35,021 nucleotides of DNA. It comes from Candidatus Omnitrophota bacterium (GTDB lineage: Bacteria; Omnitrophota; Gorgyraeia; Duberdicusellales; 4484-171). The position numbers and the translations under genes were made by a program. The notes below the pieces were generated by a model, which searched no databases, had not been told where the DNA came from, and saw only the letters and a program-made list of their open reading frames with translations. The number at the start of each line of letters is the position of its first letter. Position 1 is the stretch's first letter. Shown here in pieces: positions 32,806 through 35,021 of the stretch. The stretch spans positions 1 to 35,021 of the forward strand of contig JAIPHC010000004.1 in NCBI GenBank assembly GCA_021735405.1, read 5' to 3'.

Positions 32806-34056
32806 ATGGATTATTTTAAGTTTAGAAATAGTACTTTATACTGTGAAGGGATTCAGGTAAAAAAGCTTGCTAAAAAATATGGCACACCCCTTTTTGTCTA
32901 CAGTCAAAAGGCCATATTAGAACATTTCTTCAAGTTAAGAGAAGCTTTCAGCCAGCTAAAGCCTTTAATTTGTTATTCGGTAAAGGCTAATTCAAATCTT
33001 TCTATTTTAAAGCTTTTAGTCAAAGCCGGAGCCGGGCTGGACATAGTCTCCGGCGGTGAGCTTTACCGAGCTAAAAAAATAAATTGCCCTTCTGAAAAGA
33101 TTGTTTATGCTTCTGTGGGAAAAACCGAAGAAGAGATTAAGGCGGCGGTAAGAGAAGGGATTTTTATGTTTAATGTTGAGTCAAGAAGCGAGCTTGAACG
33201 GATAGAAAAAATAGCTAAAAAAACAGGCAAGAGGGTAAAAATATCTTTAAGGCTCAATCCTGACGTAGAGTCAAAAACTCACAAGTATATCACAACCGGC
33301 AGAAAAGAAACTAAATTCGGCGTTGATAAAAAAACCGCCAAAGAAATTATTTCTAATGCCGGCCGGTATAAAAATGTTATTATCGCCGGAATTCATCTCC
33401 ATATCGGCTCACAAATCACCGAAAGTTCTCCTTTTGTTTCAGCTCTTTTAAAGACCAAGAAATTCCTTGATGAAATTCCTGAAAATAAAAATTTACAATT
33501 TTTAAATATCGGAGGTGGATTGGGAATTGTTTATAATCAAGAGAAGCCTCAGACTGCCAAGACTTTTGCTAAAAACATACTTCCCCTGCTTAAGGCTATC
33601 GGTTTAAAATTGATACTTGAGCCGGGCAGGTTTATTACCGGAAACGCAGGGATTTTAGTTACCAGAGCTTTATATAATAAAGAAAGCTATAACAAAAGAT
33701 TTGTTGTTGTTGATGCCGCAATGAATGATTTCTTCAGGCCTTCTTTATATAACGCTTATCATAAAATAATGCCTTTGGATAAGAAAGTAAATAAAGCTTT
33801 AGGGAAAAATAAATTAGCCGATATAGTAGGGCCGGTTTGTGAAAGCGGGGATTTTTTGGGCAAGAATAGAAAAATTACAATATCTGAGGGTAATTATTTA
33901 GCTGTTTTTGGAGCGGGAGCCTATGGTTTTTCGATGAGTTCCAATTATAATTCCCGGCCCAGGGCCCCGGAAGTTTTGGTTAAAGGCAAGCGGTCTTATC
34001 AAATAAGAAAGAGAGAGAGCTATCAGGACTTAATTAAGCAGGAAAGGATTATTTAA
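32806..34056 (+). CDS. lysA: Diaminopimelate decarboxylase
   Basis: A 416-residue PLP enzyme of the alanine racemase-like fold group that makes lysine from meso-diaminopimelate. The PLP lysine is Lys60 in CYSVKANSN. Other blocks are LDIVSGGE, the LHIGSQI histidine, NIGGGLGI, LEPGRFITG, VGPVCESGDFL with the active-site Cys across the dimer, and GAYGFSMSSNYNSRPR. Gene order lysA-dapF-dapA is a common lysine cluster. dapF follows 13 bases later. Confidence 0.96.
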   Translation: MDYFKFRNSTLYCEGIQVKKLAKKYGTPLFVYSQKAILEHFFKLREAFSQLKPLICYSVKANSNLSILKLLVKAGAGLDIVSGGELYRAKKINCPSEKIVYASVGKTEEEIKAAVREGIFMFNVESRSELERIEKIAKKTGKRVKISLRLNPDVESKTHKYITTGRKETKFGVDKKTAKEIISNAGRYKNVIIAGIHLHIGSQITESSPFVSALLKTKKFLDEIPENKNLQFLNIGGGLGIVYNQEKPQTAKTFAKNILPLLKAIGLKLILEPGRFITGNAGILVTRALYNKESYNKRFVVVDAAMNDFFRPSLYNAYHKIMPLDKKVNKALGKNKLADIVGPVCESGDFLGKNRKITISEGNYLAVFGAGAYGFSMSSNYNSRPRAPEVLVKGKRSYQIRKRESYQDLIKQERII

Positions 34057-34069
34057 ATATAAAAAATAT

Positions 34070-34948
34070 ATGAAAGAAATAGATTTTTTTAAACTTCAGG
34101 CTTCGGGTAATGATTTTATTCTTGTTGATAAGGGGAAATTTTTAAAGAATAAAAACAAAAATTATTTTTCTGATTTTGCTAAAAGGTACTGCCCGCGAAA
34201 AATTGGAGCAGGCGCTGACGGGCTGCTTATAGTTGAAGCTGCAAAGAAAGATAAATTTAAAATGAGAATTTTTAACGCAGACGGCTCGGAAGCCCGGATG
34301 TGCGGCAATGGAGCTCGTTGCGCATCTTTATGGTCTTTTTATTTTTCCCGGCGCGCCCCCTTATCTTCTCAAAGGGCAAAACTTGACACCAAAGCCGGAG
34401 TTGTCGAAACAGAACTTATAGACAAGATAAAAAGCGGTAAAAATTTTGTTTCAGCCAGATTAAAGATAAAAACCACTAAACCTTACGGTTTAAAAGAGAA
34501 TATACCGCTTAAGGTTATGGGGCGAAAAATTAAAGTCAATTTTATAAATACCGGCGTTCCCCATGCGGTAATATTTGTAGAGGGTTTGGATAAGCTTGAT
34601 TTAGAAAAAATTGGCCCGGCAATAAGGTTTCATCGGCAATTTCAGCCGCAAGGAGCCAATGTTGATTTTGTTGAACAGCTGGCCGGCGATAAAATTAAAA
34701 TTAGGACTTATGAACGAGGGGTTGAAGCTGAAACTTTAGCTTGCGGCACAGGCGCTGTTGCTTCAGCTATCTTATTTTCTCTAAAAAAAGAGAGTAGAAA
34801 AAACAATGCCCTTAAAAGGATTAAGGTAGAAACAAAAGGCGGCGAAGTTTTAAAGGTTAATTTTAGGTTAACCAAAAAACAGGCCGAGGATTTATGGCTT
34901 GAGGGCAAAGCTCATTGTATTTATCAAGGGAAACTCGCAGCTGGTTAA
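34070..34948 (+). CDS. dapF: Diaminopimelate epimerase
   Basis: A 292-residue cofactor-free epimerase that turns LL-diaminopimelate into the meso form for lysine and peptidoglycan. The two catalytic cysteines are Cys78 in RMCGNGARC and Cys225 in TLACGTGA. The ASGNDFILVD start and the ERGVEAE segment are typical. The ATG lies 13 bases after lysA with no strong ribosome binding site. The 41-base gap to dapA has a nine-pair stem (34937-34945 with 34962-34970) and a good ribosome binding site. Confidence 0.96.
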   Translation: MKEIDFFKLQASGNDFILVDKGKFLKNKNKNYFSDFAKRYCPRKIGAGADGLLIVEAAKKDKFKMRIFNADGSEARMCGNGARCASLWSFYFSRRAPLSSQRAKLDTKAGVVETELIDKIKSGKNFVSARLKIKTTKPYGLKENIPLKVMGRKIKVNFINTGVPHAVIFVEGLDKLDLEKIGPAIRFHRQFQPQGANVDFVEQLAGDKIKIRTYERGVEAETLACGTGAVASAILFSLKKESRKNNALKRIKVETKGGEVLKVNFRLTKKQAEDLWLEGKAHCIYQGKLAAG

Positions 34949-34989
34949 TCTTTCGCTAATGACCAGTTGCTATTAAAGGGAGGATATTT

Positions 34990-35021
34990 ATGTTGCAAGG
35001 AAGTATGGTGGCGTTGGTCAC
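34990..35021 (+). CDS. dapA: Start of 4-hydroxy-tetrahydrodipicolinate synthase, cut by the window
   Basis: Only ten codons and two bases are present (MLQGSMVALV, next codon starting AC). This matches the usual DapA start (MFxGSxVALVTP). GGGAGG at 34978-34983 lies six bases before the ATG. DapA makes the first committed intermediate of the diaminopimelate pathway, in keeping with lysA and dapF just upstream. Confidence 0.75.
   Translation, partial: MLQGSMVALV

Noticed and set aside
34937-34970. A stem-loop between dapF and dapA as a terminator
   Set aside because: No T-run follows and a ribosome binding site for dapA comes directly after, so an intercistronic hairpin is more likely.

Overview
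This is an A+T-rich, gene-dense bacterial window of 34 genes or gene parts. No stretch over 300 bases lacks a gene, and I saw no tRNA, rRNA, CRISPR array or intact insertion sequence. The organism has two membranes: it carries lipoprotein N-acyltransferase, a lipid A-type acyltransferase, a large predicted outer-membrane beta-barrel and both LptF and LptG. With the class II ribonucleotide reductase, the huge barrel and the membrane-anchored coiled-coil protein, this suggests an uncultured diderm lineage such as Omnitrophota. That placement is inference, not proof.

Layout. 1-6115 holds envelope genes: truncated lnt, an LpxL-like acyltransferase, an 880-residue barrel protein with a TPR start, and a coiled-coil inner-membrane protein. 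A LacI-family regulator follows at 6122. 7150-10883 is the nrdJ unit: candidate tandem NrdR boxes, a near-consensus promoter and a class II ribonucleotide reductase split at its radical cysteine by a 410-residue intein that contains a homing endonuclease. A strong hairpin terminator follows.

10959-18079 is a tightly packed housekeeping run: holB, ricT, metG, tatD, mtnA, tsaE, tsaB, alr. The order holB-ricT-metG-tatD resembles Firmicutes. Convergent to it on the minus strand lie comF, lptF and lptG (20921 down to 18068); lptG overlaps the end of alr by 12 bases. 21051-24738 holds a two-GAF sensor kinase, a single-domain response regulator, an RluA-type pseudouridine synthase, a tiny membrane protein and a DUF192 protein.

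24699-24835 has a cluster of hairpins followed by a good promoter that opens the arginine block argC-argJ-argB-argD-argF-argG-argH (24880-32699). This is the full route from N-acetylglutamate to arginine using recycling ArgJ, and ArgB has the N-terminal helix of arginine-inhibited enzymes. After a spacer with a heptamer repeat come lysA, dapF and the first codons of dapA, for lysine and peptidoglycan precursor (diaminopimelate) synthesis. These connect in function with alr, which supplies D-alanine.
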